From Eucommia ulmoides (taxonomy: Eukaryota; Streptophyta; Magnoliopsida; Garryales; Eucommiaceae): a DNA stretch of 64,000 bases. Position 1 is the stretch's first letter; every line of letters begins with the position of its first letter. Of the stretch, positions 22,480 to 33,959 are shown one piece after another. Position numbers and translations under genes: made by a program. Location: NCBI GenBank assembly GCA_016647705.1, contig CM028335.1, positions 34,548,212 through 34,612,211 on the forward strand, in the 5' to 3' direction. Under the pieces are notes generated by a model. The model saw only the letters and a list, made by a program, of their open reading frames with translations, was not told where the DNA came from and made no database searches.

Positions 22480-25210
22480 GAATCAGACCATAGATTCCGG
22501 TTGAGAGGAGTAAGTGAATGGTCCTCTTACTGTGGGTTTAAAGCTAAGCAACTTCTCTAAGAAGCTTGAACATCTAAAATGTTAGCGGTAAATTAATTAC
22601 ATTAACCACCCATCACTTTTAGCATATGTCACATTAATATCTTCTTATTTTATCTACATAAAATAACCTTGGTAATTTTGTTTATTGTAATTTAAACCCT
22701 ATATTTCAAATAAGTCTTCATTTATGCAATTATCCTAATTTGTAATGTAATTTATCTTGTTAATTGACTCGTTATGTCTTGAATTGTAAAATTATCGTAG
22801 GACATGCCCGTTAATCTAAAAATTTAATTTGTAAATTATTTTTCGATAACATTGTAATTACTATGATTGTGGGGGTTTAGATATAAGAATATACAACTTC
22901 TATTACAATGGCTTCAAGTAATCACATTAAGCACCTATATTCTTTACCATAGTTAACATTAATATCTTATAATTTTATTTTTCCTAAATTAACCCCAATT
23001 ATGTTACAAATTACCTGTTATTGTCTCTAATAATTCATGATTTAAGAAAATATCTAAATTTATATTGTAACAGAACAAGTTAATTGACAATTTAAGTAAT
23101 TCAATTGGATGATTATCAAATCACACATCCAATAATATGAAATCTTAATTCAATTGCGTTTATGGTGCATGGTTCTAGGTTTAGGGTTTAGGGTTTAAAC
23201 ATGTTTCCCAATTGAAGAAGTTCATATAACTCTTACGAAATAATTATTCAATTTATGTGAAACTGCTTAACTGATCGTGCAATTAAATTGTTCAATCTAT
23301 AAATTACGTTTTGAATTTTGATATAGTGAAATTATCCCAATCTATAACGATGACATAGCTTTATTTTCTAAAATTTAGCCCCCCAATACTTTTACAATAG
23401 AAAATATTTATTCCATTTATGTTCCGATTATTTAATCATACCATTCAACAATTGGTTATGAAATTAATTATTCATTATTGATATAAAGACGTAACAAATT
23501 TAATAACAATTCAATAACTTGTATTTTTTTTTTACAAATTAGCCCCTAATATTTCATCAATCGAGCATATTGCATCAATTTTTGTTCTAATAGTTCAATC
23601 GTCCAACTGAATGCTTCAATTTACAAATTAGATACTAAATTTTGGTATCAAAATGTAATAAATATAATAATATTTAAATAGATTAACTTTTAACATTTTA
23701 GTCCCTCATATTTATATTGATTCAATTTGTATTCTATTCACTTATCTAATTGTATGATCATTAAATTATACCATAATTAGTACAAATGTAATCTTTTATA
23801 TTAAAATTAGTACTCAAGGGTTTACGGTTCAACGTTTTAGGGTTTGGGGTTCAGGGTTTATGGTTTAAACATATTTCTCAATTAAAGAAGTTCATGTAAT
23901 AGGAAATAATTATTCAATTTATGTTAAACTGCTTAATTGATCGTCCAATTGAATTGTTCAATGTATAAACTACATATTGAATTTTGATATAGTGAAATTG
24001 TCCAAATTTATAACGATGACATAGTTTTATTTTTTCAAAATTAGCCCCCAGTATTGTCATAATAGAAAATATTTATTCGATTTATGTTCTAATTATTTAA
24101 TCATACAATTCAACAATTGGATATGAATTTAATTGTTCAATATTGATATAAATACTTAATAAATTATATTTCTACAAATTAGCCCCTAATAAATCTGCAA
24201 TAAAGAATATTACATCAATTTTTGTTCTAATAGTTCAATCATTCAACTAAATGCTTCAGTTTAAAAATTACATATTACATTTTGGTATCGAAATGTAATA
24301 AATTTAATAACAATTGCATAATTCATATTTTTACAAATTAGCCCCTAATATTTCTGCAATCGAGAATATTACATTAATTTTTGTTCTAATAGTTCAATCG
24401 TCAAATTAAACGCTTCAATTTACAAATTACATATTAAATTTTGGTATCGAAATGTAATAAATTTAATAACATTTCAATATATTAATCTTTAACAGTTTAG
24501 CCTCTTATGTTTATATTGATTAAATTTGTACTCTACTTACTTATTTAATTGTACGATAATTCAATTACACCATCATTCGTACAAATGTAATATTTTATGT
24601 TGAAATTAGGACTCAAGGGTTTGCAATTCCACGTTTTAGGCTTTGGGTGGTTTAAGGTTTAAACATATTTCCCAATTGAAGAAATTCATATATATAGTAC
24701 GACATAATAATGTTCTACTACTCATTTTAGTCATACAATCAAACATTCAAATTTAAAATTAATTAATGAATTTGAATAAAAAAAATATGATTAATTTAAT
24801 AAAATTAAATTAATCAAATTCACATAACTTAATATTTTTTACCAATTAGCCCCTAATATTTTTCTAATAGACAATATTTATTTAATCTATGATCCACTAC
24901 TTATTTAATTGTCTAATGGAACATTTCAATTTACCAATTACATGTTGAATTTGATAACAACAACATACTAAATTTAATAAGAATTCAATGAAATAATTAT
25001 TTCGAAATTAGCCCTTACTATTTTTATAACAATTTAACTTATTCAATTAGTTCTACCTATTTTAATCATACATTTCAATACTTCAATTTACAACTTGAAT
25101 TTTCATACCAAGAACATAATAGACCAATTTAATAACAGTATAGTCAATTAATTTTTCACAAATTAACAACTAATACTATTTCTAAATATGTGATAATTAA
25201 TATCCAAGTT
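22480..25210. repeat. AT-rich diverged long tandem repeats with telomere-like seeds
   Basis: No gene is supported. Long diverged direct repeats begin at a telomere-like phrase ending in GGTTTAAAC. The AAAC of that phrase falls at 23197, 23867 and 24661 (steps 670 and 794). Each is followed by CAATTGAAG-like text, TTAGCCCC phrases and TTTTTGTTCTAATAG blocks. An older pair, ATTACATTAACCACC and ATCACATTAAGCACC, sits at about 22598 and 22923. Confidence 0.7.
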
Positions 25211-26350
25211 CACAATTCGAAAATTTGTTCCATAAAAGTTACAAGTTTGTCTAGGAACTTGTAACATTTGTGAAAGGAACTCGTAACTAGGAGAGAGAAA
25301 TGGTGAGTAAGGTGGTTATGCAAAGTTACAAGTCCGTTCCATAGAAGTTACAAATTCATCTAGGAACTTGTAACTTTTATGGAAGGGACTTGTAAGTAGG
25401 AGAGAGAACTGGTGAGCAAGGTGATTTTACAAAGTTATAAGTCCGTTCCATAAAAGTCATAAGTTTATTTGGGAACTTGTAACTTTTGTGGACGATACTC
25501 CTACCTAGGAGAGAGAAATGGTGAGCAATGTGGTTTTACAAAGTTACAAGTCCGTTCCATAAAAGTTACAAGTTTTTTTAAAAACTTGTAACTTTTGTGG
25601 ACGGGACTTGTAACTAAAAGAGAGAAATGGTGAGTAAGGTGGTTTTACAAAGTTACAAGTCCTTTCCATAAAAGTTACAAGTCCTTTCCATAAAAGTTAC
25701 AAGTTTGTTTGGGTACTTATAACTTTTGTGGAAGTGACTCGTAACTAAGAGAGAGAAATGGTGAGAAAGATAGTTTTGCAGTTACAAGTCCATTCAATAA
25801 AATTTACAAGTTTGTGTGGAAACATGTAACTTTAATAGAAAGAACTCGTAACTAGGAAAGAGAAATAGTGAGCAAAGTGATTTTGCAAAGTTACAAGTTT
25901 TGTCCATAAACGTTACAGGTTTGTTTAGTAACTTGTAACCTTTATGGAACAAACTTGTAACTACTTTTTTTGTAAGTTTCAAGTCCATTCCATTAATATT
26001 ACAAGTATTTACATAGATTTGTAACTTTTGAGGTAAAACTCGTAACTAGGAGAGAGAAATGGTGAGTAAGGTGGTTTTGCAGTTACAAGTCCATTCAATA
26101 AAAGTTACAAGTTCGTGTGGAAACATGTAACTTTTATGGAAGGAACTCGTAACTAGGAGAGAAAAATGGTGAGCAAAGTAGTTTTGTAAAGTTACAAGTT
26201 TCGTCCATAAAAGTTACAGGTTTGTTTAGTAACTTGTAACCTTTATGGAACAAACTTGTAACTATTTTTTTTTTCCAAGTTACAAGTCCGTTCCATTAAT
26301 GTTACAAGTATTTACACAGAGTTGTAACATTTGAGGCAAAATTCGTAACT
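25211..26350. repeat. 109-bp tandem array, right side of the composite MULE
   Basis: About nine to ten direct units. The GAGAGAGAAATGG landmark starts at 25291, 25400, 25509, 25618, 25749, 25856, 26050 and 26157. Steps of 107-109 bp include a 22-bp duplication near 25660 and two double-length gaps. Units share AAGTTACAAGT, CCATAAAAGTTACAAG and GTAACTAGGAGAGA with the palindrome at 10.2-11.1 kb. Relative to the arm beside the transposase gene the array is inverted, as a terminal inverted repeat would be. Confidence 0.85.
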
Positions 26351-27606
26351 ACCTACTACCAGTTGGTGACCAGGTAGGACAAAATCACCTTGTTTTTCGC
26401 AAAACAAAAATGACATGGAATTGATACCAACGGTTTAGATGGTGCCACATGCCTCATCCTATGGTTTAGATCACATCTTCATTTTAGCTGTATTCTGCTA
26501 ACTATATGCTAGCAATCGCCATAAAATAAATGAATAAAAGTGGAAAAGAAAAGTTAAGCGGTGATTTTCCCATTTTGTAATCCTTTCAACTCTCTCTCTC
26601 TCTCTCTTACAATTCTTACACTTAGTCTTTTTACAAGTCTTTCAAGTGAGTGGTCTCTCTCTCTTTCCATATATGTGTAATTACATATATATATATATTA
26701 ATATATATACTAATTATATATATGTATATTGTTAATTTGTGAAAAAATTAATATAAATCAATTATATATGTGTGTGTGTGTGTGTGTGTATTTGTGCTAG
26801 AAAAACATATATATATTTGGATTTGGGATATATATAATGTGTCTGTGTGTATCTATATGTGCAATAAAATATATGTATATATGTTGGGTTTAAATTTATA
26901 AATAAAAATATTTAATTTGAGAATGGGAAAATTGCATTTTAGTATCATGCATATCATATGTTGCATTTCACATTTGATTTATTTACTTAAATTCTTAGTT
27001 TAGGCCCTATCATTGTTAGGTGTACAAGCGACGTTGCCTACATCGATGTTATAGTGATAGCATAATAGCGATAGAAATATCAGGGTGAGCTTATCTTCAA
27101 TGTAAATTGCCGAATTATATTTTCGTACAAAAATGTAAAAAGAAAAGGTTTATGAAAATTTACTATCTTATAACGTTAAATGGATCAAGTAAATGGTTAA
27201 ATGTGGAAAGTGATTTTTATTATTATACATATATGCCATAGTGTGATCCCAACAAGAGAGCATGTCCTCTAGATTATTGTTGGTCCTGACAGGAGGGTAT
27301 GTCTTGGAGGACGTTTATGTTGTGACTCGATAGAAGAGCAAGTCTTGCAGGTGGTTGTTGTCATTATTGTTGTTGTTGTTAGCAATGATGATTATCAATA
27401 TGATGGAGTTGAATATAGTATTGGCAATATAATGTGGTGGAGTTGAATATGTGAAAATTTGGTAGTTTATACAACATATTAGCTCCTACCATTGGGGATA
27501 TTGAATGACCCTGACACAAATGGAAACCTTAGATTGCACAGTTGTATAGGTTTCGGTATCGTTATAACTCTCGATCATGAGGTGAAACGATCTTATGGTT
27601 AGTAGG
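26351..27606. other. Intergenic sequence with microsatellites
   Basis: No gene is supported. It contains CT repeats (26591-26607), AT runs (26680-26730) and a TG run (26768-26788). A short pair GAGAGCATGTC / GGAGGGTATGTC lies near 27255 and 27290. Confidence 0.5.
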
Positions 27607-27611
27607 AAAGT

Positions 27612-28928
27612 TGATAGGTGTAATTTATCTATTTATTCCCAAGCCAGTTTTGGTAGTTTTTAAGTATTTTTATAGTGTTTTATAGTGTTTTAATACGTTT
27701 TTATTTATTTTGTTATAAACTAGGTATTTCGGATGAAAATGGACTAAAACGGTCTATAAATGAAGAAGTCGGTGGAGAAAAAGGGTAAAAATATCATTAT
27801 TCAAAGCCTGCATCAATCGCTGCAGTGGTAAAACCACCGCGGCAGCGGTAAAAATACAGAGAGTTGCTGAAAGCTCCACCACTACAGCGGTCACCCATTA
27901 CAATCCTACCGACCTTTCTACCGCTGCAGCGGTTAGCGCCAGATCATTTAGGATATTTTGAGATATTGTGAATCCTGTAAATATCATCCGTCTCCTCCTC
28001 AAACGAAGTTGACCTTTTCAGGAGTCTTGAGAGCTTTAAGGCCATTCAACCAATAGAAGATCATCAAGGGCAAAAGGATTAAGTATTTTTAGAGTGGTTT
28101 TAGCATCGGATCTTCAGATAACGACTAGTCTCTTCATTTCTTTCTTTCTCTCTTAGTTTGGTTGAATGTTTTGTATATGTTTAGCTTAATTCTAGTTGTA
28201 TATAGTGTTACGGCCATCAGTAGCTAAACATATATTGTCTAGGGCTTGATGTAATTCACGAAAACGTTGTTTAGATAAAATCGATGTTTCGTTAATGGTT
28301 GTTCGTGTTTATCCAATTGTGTTTAACATTATTCTACATTTATATACTTGTTATGATATATTGAGAATACGGAGTTTGATACTCGGGAGAGGTAACCCTA
28401 GATTCGGACTAGGGTTTAAACACAACGCGACGATCTAATAACCCGGGAGGGAGTTTGAAAGTGTGCAATCCATGACATTGGGGCAAGACTAATGTGAACA
28501 AGTGTCGTATAGATGCTCGAGGGAGACTTCAGCGTTGATGCGAAGTTACATATTCATTCACTTTACACTCGGGAGAAATAGTGAATAAGATTTTGATACC
28601 ATGATTGTCAGATAGGATGAACATCGTTAATATAAACTAGATTGAAACGAACACGTTTAAGTGAATGAAGTTAATCCCTAGGCAACAATTTTCCATATAT
28701 GTTATACCACAACATTAGTATAATTAGTTTAATTAACTTAGTTTAGTATATTTTATTATAAAACACTACATTTTTATCACCTAACTAAAGTTAGGTTATG
28801 AAAATTGCAGTACTCAACGACCGTCTAATCAAATCCCTGTGGATACGACAACCCTAACTCTTCCAATCTATACAAAAACTTGACTCGTATACTTGCGGTG
28901 AAAGTAGCGACGTATTTACGCCCTACTA
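27612..28928 (+). repeat. 5' LTR of gag-only element copy 2
   Basis: Begins TGATAGGTGTAATTTA and ends CGCCCTACTA; 1317 bp. U3 (27805-27935) carries repeated ACCGCTGCAGCGGT-type palindromes. A TATA-like TGTAAATATC follows at 27976; the 3' LTR has TATAAATATC at the same point. Confidence 0.9.
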
Positions 28929-28934
28929 TGTTTT

Positions 28935-28952
28935 TGGCGTCGTTACCAGGGA
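28935..28952 (+). other. Primer binding site, tRNA-Asp type
   Basis: TGGCGTCGTTACCAGGGA, three mismatches to the complement of the tRNA-Asp 3' end, 6 bp inside the LTR. It is shared in position with copy 1. Confidence 0.85.
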
Positions 28953-28978
28953 TTGTGTTTTAGATTGTTGTTGATATT

Positions 28979-29062
28979 GTGAGTAAGTAACTTAATTTTA
29001 ATTTAGGCATTTATTTTGTTTATAATTGTTTTTTGTAGTTTTGTTTTTTATTTCTCATGCAG
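28979..29062 (+). other. Putative leader intron, copy 2
   Basis: GTGAGTAAGT is a strong donor sequence and TTTCTCATGCAG a good acceptor; 84 bp. Copy 1 has the same pair. The gag ATG follows at 29074. Confidence 0.4.
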
Positions 29063-29073
29063 GGTACTTGAAG

Positions 29074-30088
29074 ATGCTAGATCAACAAGTATTGTTGCAT
29101 TTCTTTCAACGAGATTCTGAGCTATTTTATTGTGCTTGGGATCGATACAAGGAGTTGCTTAATCGATTCGCAAATCATCAGTTCCCGAGGGAGTGTCAAT
29201 TACTGAATTTTCTCGACGGTTTATATGCCGCAACTAGAACGTGATTGGAAAGAGAAAATGATACCACATCTTTCTACGACCTAACTTCGGACGAAGTCCT
29301 TTGGTCGTTGAAGGAATTGGCAGACTTTGATTATTAGAGTTGGAATTATTCACCAAGTCACCAAAGCTTGGGGGATTATTTCAATACTACAACGCCATGG
29401 ATTGATACCCCAGTCCAAGATGTGGAGTCTTCCCCCGCCCTAGAAGAAATGTTCGCCACAGTTATAAGAGAGACTCAGATATTCTTGAGGGAAACGAATG
29501 ACCAACTCAATGAGAATGATGATCATCTTGATAATATTGAGACGGTCCGCGCCGAAATTGATGCGATCGTAACGTCTCTTCAAATGCAAATTAGTCAGCT
29601 TATCTACTATGTTGAGGCCGAGTCAGAAGTGGTGGCACTGAGAGAAGAAAATGTCACATTCGTATGTGAAAGCCACCGTGAGGAACCGAATGCAAGCGGG
29701 AGGAACTTGGACGAGATCAAAGACGATCATGCTAATATTGACATAACCCAAAGTATGGATTGGCGATGAAGGATCACATGTTAATAGTTGTGATTTTTCA
29801 CCATTTGAATTCCAATTCGTGATGCCGCCTCCAATCCAAGACGATCACATTTATGAGTATCCGATGTGGCTCCCCTTTCCTACCCTATTTCCAGTTCAGT
29901 ACATTCAAGCTCCCCAAGCGCAAAATTCGGAGAAGAATTGATTTGAAAGATCGAGCCAAATAGAGCTAAATCGTGCCAGTCTTGAGAGCGTACAAAATCA
30001 AGACCCATACGTGGTGTTATACGACACTTACTATAGGCGGATGCCGCTCTTTAACAAGCCCTTCTCTGTGTCAAGCCAAGGACATTAA
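29074..30088 (+). pseudogene. Gag pseudogene of LTR element copy 2
   Basis: The ORF starts MLDQQVLLHFFQRD and has the gag signature AWDRYKELL and FPRECQLLNF. One frame can be followed to about 29766 with only two stops (TGA 29242-29244; TAG in DFDY*SWNY). This middle part has PWIDTPVQDVESS, then a coiled-coil-like NDQLNENDDHLDNIETV and LQMQISQLIYY, the usual C-terminal gag layout. After a frameshift near 29760 it continues through MPPPIQDDHIYE, meets one more stop, and ends QNQDPYVVLYDTYYRRMPLF to TAA at 30086-30088. This is a capsid-like protein, now dead. It is the better preserved of the two copies. Confidence 0.85.
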
Positions 30089-30099
30089 ACCAAGCGCTT

Positions 30100-30117
30100 C
30101 TTGGGAGGCAACCCAAG
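30100..30117 (+). other. Conserved hairpin after the gag stop, copy 2
   Basis: CTTGGG-AGGCAA-CCCAAG, 11 bp after the stop. It matches copy 1 and the common GGGAGGCAACCC motif of Athila/Tat elements. Confidence 0.75.
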
Positions 30118-31534
30118 TCAAAAATAAATTAGATCCGTCAGTACCAACTTGATTCGAAGGCAAAATTCCTTGACCTCCTAGGTACGTATTCTAAACCTCC
30201 ATCTTCATTATCATGCTATATGCTTTTATTGGGATCGCTGATGGGTCAATGTGGACACTACCTGTTTTATGTTTGGGGGTAATGTGTAGTATGTTATTAA
30301 GTTTTATTGTTGTTAGTTATGTTTTATTATTTCAATGTATGCATGTTTGTTTAGGTTTGGTTTGTTTAGGTTTGTAGTGCAAGTGCTGAGTTTTGTACTT
30401 CATCTGGGCCATTACCTAATGATGAGTCTGTCCCCTAGTTGTTTATTAAGGTCAAGCGTAAAGATCATTCATGTGTATTCTATATGCTTGACGTCTTGTT
30501 TTAGTAAAAGTTATTATGCATCTTAATTGCACGAGCATATAAACTCAATGTATAACTATCCAATTAATTTGACGTCGATTATCCGTCACCCAAGTTCATG
30601 ACAATAGGGATTCTAGAACCTGATTTGGGAGAAATTCGAGGTAAAATCCTAGGCGAAGTAGTTCAGGAGATATGATTTAGGCATTTATTTTGATCGCTTG
30701 AGCCTTTTAAGCCTACCATGTTATATGTTTATCCCTCCTTACCCAATCAAAGCTAGAAACCCATTTCAATTCTGAACACATAACAAATACCTTGGCCAAT
30801 AAAATTTCTTTCCAAACCTATATCGCTAAGCCGAAGACACAATTTGAGTTAATCAAGTTAGCATTCGTTATGATACTTGAAGTGAGCAGTTGGGTTTAGG
30901 ACGAACTTTTCATTGGTTCGGTATTCGAGTACTCACTTGTCATTTTTCTTTCGTTTTAACTAGACCTGTGAAATTGTAATAATTGAATAAGTTTGGGGGT
31001 GTGGTACGTTAAAAAAATTTATATATATACGTAAATATAGTTAAATTTTCATTTCTTTTGACAAATGAGTACGGCGTTCTTAAATAGATGTTTAGAGTTG
31101 TTTCAAATTTATCTATGGGGGTTCAAGTGTAAGTGTGCTAAGCATTGTGTCTTGGGTATTATTAAGTTAACGACTTTAACATGTTTTATATTCCTGATAT
31201 ACCCTTGGCCATATTCCAAACCGAACCGACTCATTTTGATCCGATTGTTGAATAGTTATATTATTGAGTTTCGCACTCACATGTTGAAAGGATCTAGAAT
31301 GACATTTACCATTATCGAATGTTGAAATTCTAGAATATCACATGGTGTGTTTTACTCCTGAACTTAATATGATTGGGGGTTGTTGAGGGAAAACATTTTG
31401 GTCGTAATAGTTCGCATGTCGTTGTTGTGTTTTTATTCGTTGTTTAGTTTTTGTGTTAGTTATTTCGTTGTGTTTTTTATTTTAGTGTGAGTGTTTTGCT
31501 CAAGGACTAGCAAAATTCTAAGTTTGGGGATATT
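30118..31534 (+). other. Noncoding 3' internal region and polypurine tract, copy 2
   Basis: No ORF is supported. It parallels copy 1 and ends in AAGTTTGGGGATATT, the polypurine tract directly before the 3' LTR. Confidence 0.7.
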
Positions 31535-32917
31535 TGATAGGTGTAATTTATCTATTTATTCTCAAGCCAGTTTTGGTAGTTTTCAAGTATTTTTATAGCG
31601 CTTTATTGTGTTCTAATATGTTTTTATTTATTTTGTTATAAATCAGGTATTTGGGGTGAAAAGGAACTGAAACGGTCCATAAATGAGCAAGTCAGTGGAA
31701 GAACAATGGAGAAAAAGGACAAAAGTATCATTATTCAAAGCCTACATCCACCACTGCAGCGGTGAAAATATAGAGAGTTCTTGAAAGCTCTATCGCTGCA
31801 GCGGTGAAGCCACCACTGTAGCAGTCAAAATACAGAGAGCTCCACCGCTGCAGTGGTTAAAAAACTGTTGTAGCGATCACACGCCAGAATCCTACCTACC
31901 TCTCCACTGCTGTAGCGGTATTCTACCGCTGCAGCGGTCAGCGTCAGATCTTTTGGGATATTTTGAGATATTTTGAATCCTATAAATATCATCTATTTTA
32001 TCCTAAATAGAAGTTAACATTTTTGGGAGTCTTGAGAGCTCCAAGGCCATTCAACCAATAGAAGATCATCAAGGCCAAGAGGAGGAAGCGTTCTTAGAGC
32101 AGTTTTAGCGTCGGATCTTCGGATAATGGCTAGTCTCCTCGTTTCTCTCTTTATCTCTTAGTTAGGTTGAATGTTTTGTATATGTTTAGCTTGATTCTAG
32201 TTGTTTATAAGGTTATGTCCATGAGCAGTTAAACATATATTGTCTAGGGCTTAATGTAATTCACGAAAACGTTTATATAAAATTGATGTTTCGTTAATGG
32301 TTGTTCATGTTTATCCGATTGTGTTTACTATTCTTCCATGTTTATATACTTGTTATGATATATTTAGAATATGGGATTTGACACTCGGGAGAGGTAACCT
32401 CGGATTCGGAGTAGGGTTTAAACACAATGCGATGATCTAATAACCCGACAGAAAGTTAGAAAGTATGCAATCCATGACGTTTGGGTGAGACTCATGTGAC
32501 CAAGTGTCGTATAGACACTCGAGGGGGACTTCGGCGTTGACGCGAAGTCACATATTCATTCACTTTACACTCGAAAGAGGTAGTGAATGAGATTTTGATA
32601 CCGAAATTGTCAGATAAGATGAACGCCGTTCATATAAACTAGATTGAAACAAACACATTTAAGTGAAGGAAGTTAATCCCTAGGAAATAATTTCCCATAA
32701 CCACCATACCACTATATTAGTATAATTAGTTTAATTAACTTAGTTTAGTATATTTTATTAGAAAAAATCACATTTTTGTCACCTAAATAAAGTTAGGTTA
32801 TGACAATTGCGGTACTATTCAATCCTTATGGATATGACAACTCTAACTCTTCCAATCTATACTAAAACTTGACCTGTACACTTGCGGTGAAAGTAGCGAC
32901 GTATTTACGCGCTAGCA
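31535..32917 (+). repeat. 3' LTR of gag-only element copy 2
   Basis: Starts TGATAGGTGTAATTTA and ends GCTAGCA; 1383 bp. The palindrome cluster lies at 31745-31945, with TATAAATATC at 31981-31990. Confidence 0.9.
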
Positions 32918-32922
32918 AGAGT

Positions 32923-33849
32923 ATGTTTCTATTCTTTTATTATATAAAAGTGATTTGATAGGTTGATTTATATTCAGTTGCTATATCTTGATGATAACTT
33001 GATTTCGTTATTATTCAGTGCGGTTATATTTTGTTCTGAAAAGTATGACTGTGGTTATATTCTATTTTAAAAAAGTGGTGTTTGACAAATATCCTTGATC
33101 CATAAATTGGTTTTATAGTATGAAGGCAGTACACCAATAAAATATTTTGTTTTAGGTACTCCAAGTAGAGACAGGTCCACTACTGATGCTAGGTAGAGTC
33201 AGAAGAGGTTTTGTTTATTTTTGATAATGTTAGTACAGTTGTTGGAAGCGAGTTATGTCTATTATTGGTTTTATCTAAGTAGCGCGTTGGAAGCGTTGTG
33301 ATGCAGTGGTTTGTTTTTTACTTCTACGTTTCTAAAAAAATAAAATAGAGAAACTGAGTGGCGGCCTTGGGAAACTGGATCATTGCATTTCCCTTGCCAA
33401 CCGAACTAAAACCTCTTGGTTAATACAATTCTACTCCTAACAGTACAATAAATAAATAAAAATAATAATATTTGAACAATAAAATTATTTAACGTGGCTT
33501 AATACAAGTCTAATTCACACCAAAAGAATAATTTGTTTATTGACAAAATAGAGGTTTAGGCCAAACAATTTTCATAGACTCGCCCCCCTAAAAGTGTGAC
33601 ATTATTTTTATACGCACTAAAAAACAACCCCAGAAAAATAAGGAAACAAGAAAATGGTGGTAAACATAGTGTTGGTCGTCCAGACGCATCTCCTTAAGAG
33701 GACTATTCGTCTGGACTCCTAAAAGGGTTGTCGGAATGCTTCTTCAGGAGGGGTTCAACCTTTAATTACAAAAACTCTCCCACCTTAGGGGTTGAATGTG
33801 TTGTCTATAAACATCTGTCTTAACTCCTACTCAGGCATAAAACTCTCTT
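32923..33849. other. Intergenic or decayed retroelement sequence
   Basis: No gene is supported. The part next to 33850 is downstream of the minus-strand copia pseudogene and may include its 3' noncoding region or LTR. No LTR partner was found. Confidence 0.4.
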
Positions 33850-33959
33850 TATAACCCAATTTTATTTTCTAGTAGTCCACCTTGAAAAAACCTTTCAAGC
33901 CCCCAAAGGCTGCTAATAATCACAATTTTGTCGACCATCGACGTCTTTGTCGATATATC
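33850..33959 (-). pseudogene. Ty1/copia polyprotein C-terminus, part cut off by the solo LTR
   Basis: On the minus strand the frame reads DISTKTSMVDKIV and ISSLWGL. This matches the copia C-terminal NPADMLTK...KF...LGL motif. The frame arrives from 36422: HTRENSI on the right side joins DISTKT on the left when the solo LTR and one ATATC copy are removed. Confidence 0.75.

Larger units (their letters stand above)
27612..32917 (+). mobile_element. Gag-only LTR retrotransposon, copy 2
   Basis: 5306-bp element of the same family as copy 1. Its flanking 5-mers are AAAGT (27607-27611) and AGAGT (32918-32922), four of five matching. It has LTRs, a tRNA-Asp primer site, a gag pseudogene, a hairpin and a polypurine tract in the same order, and no pol. 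The internal region is 2.6 kb, nearly the same as in copy 1, so the gag-only structure predates both insertions. Confidence 0.9.

Noticed and set aside
23170..23200. True telomere or chromosome end
   Set aside because: Only about two TTTAGGG units, embedded in long repeats on both sides. An interstitial telomere-like motif at most.
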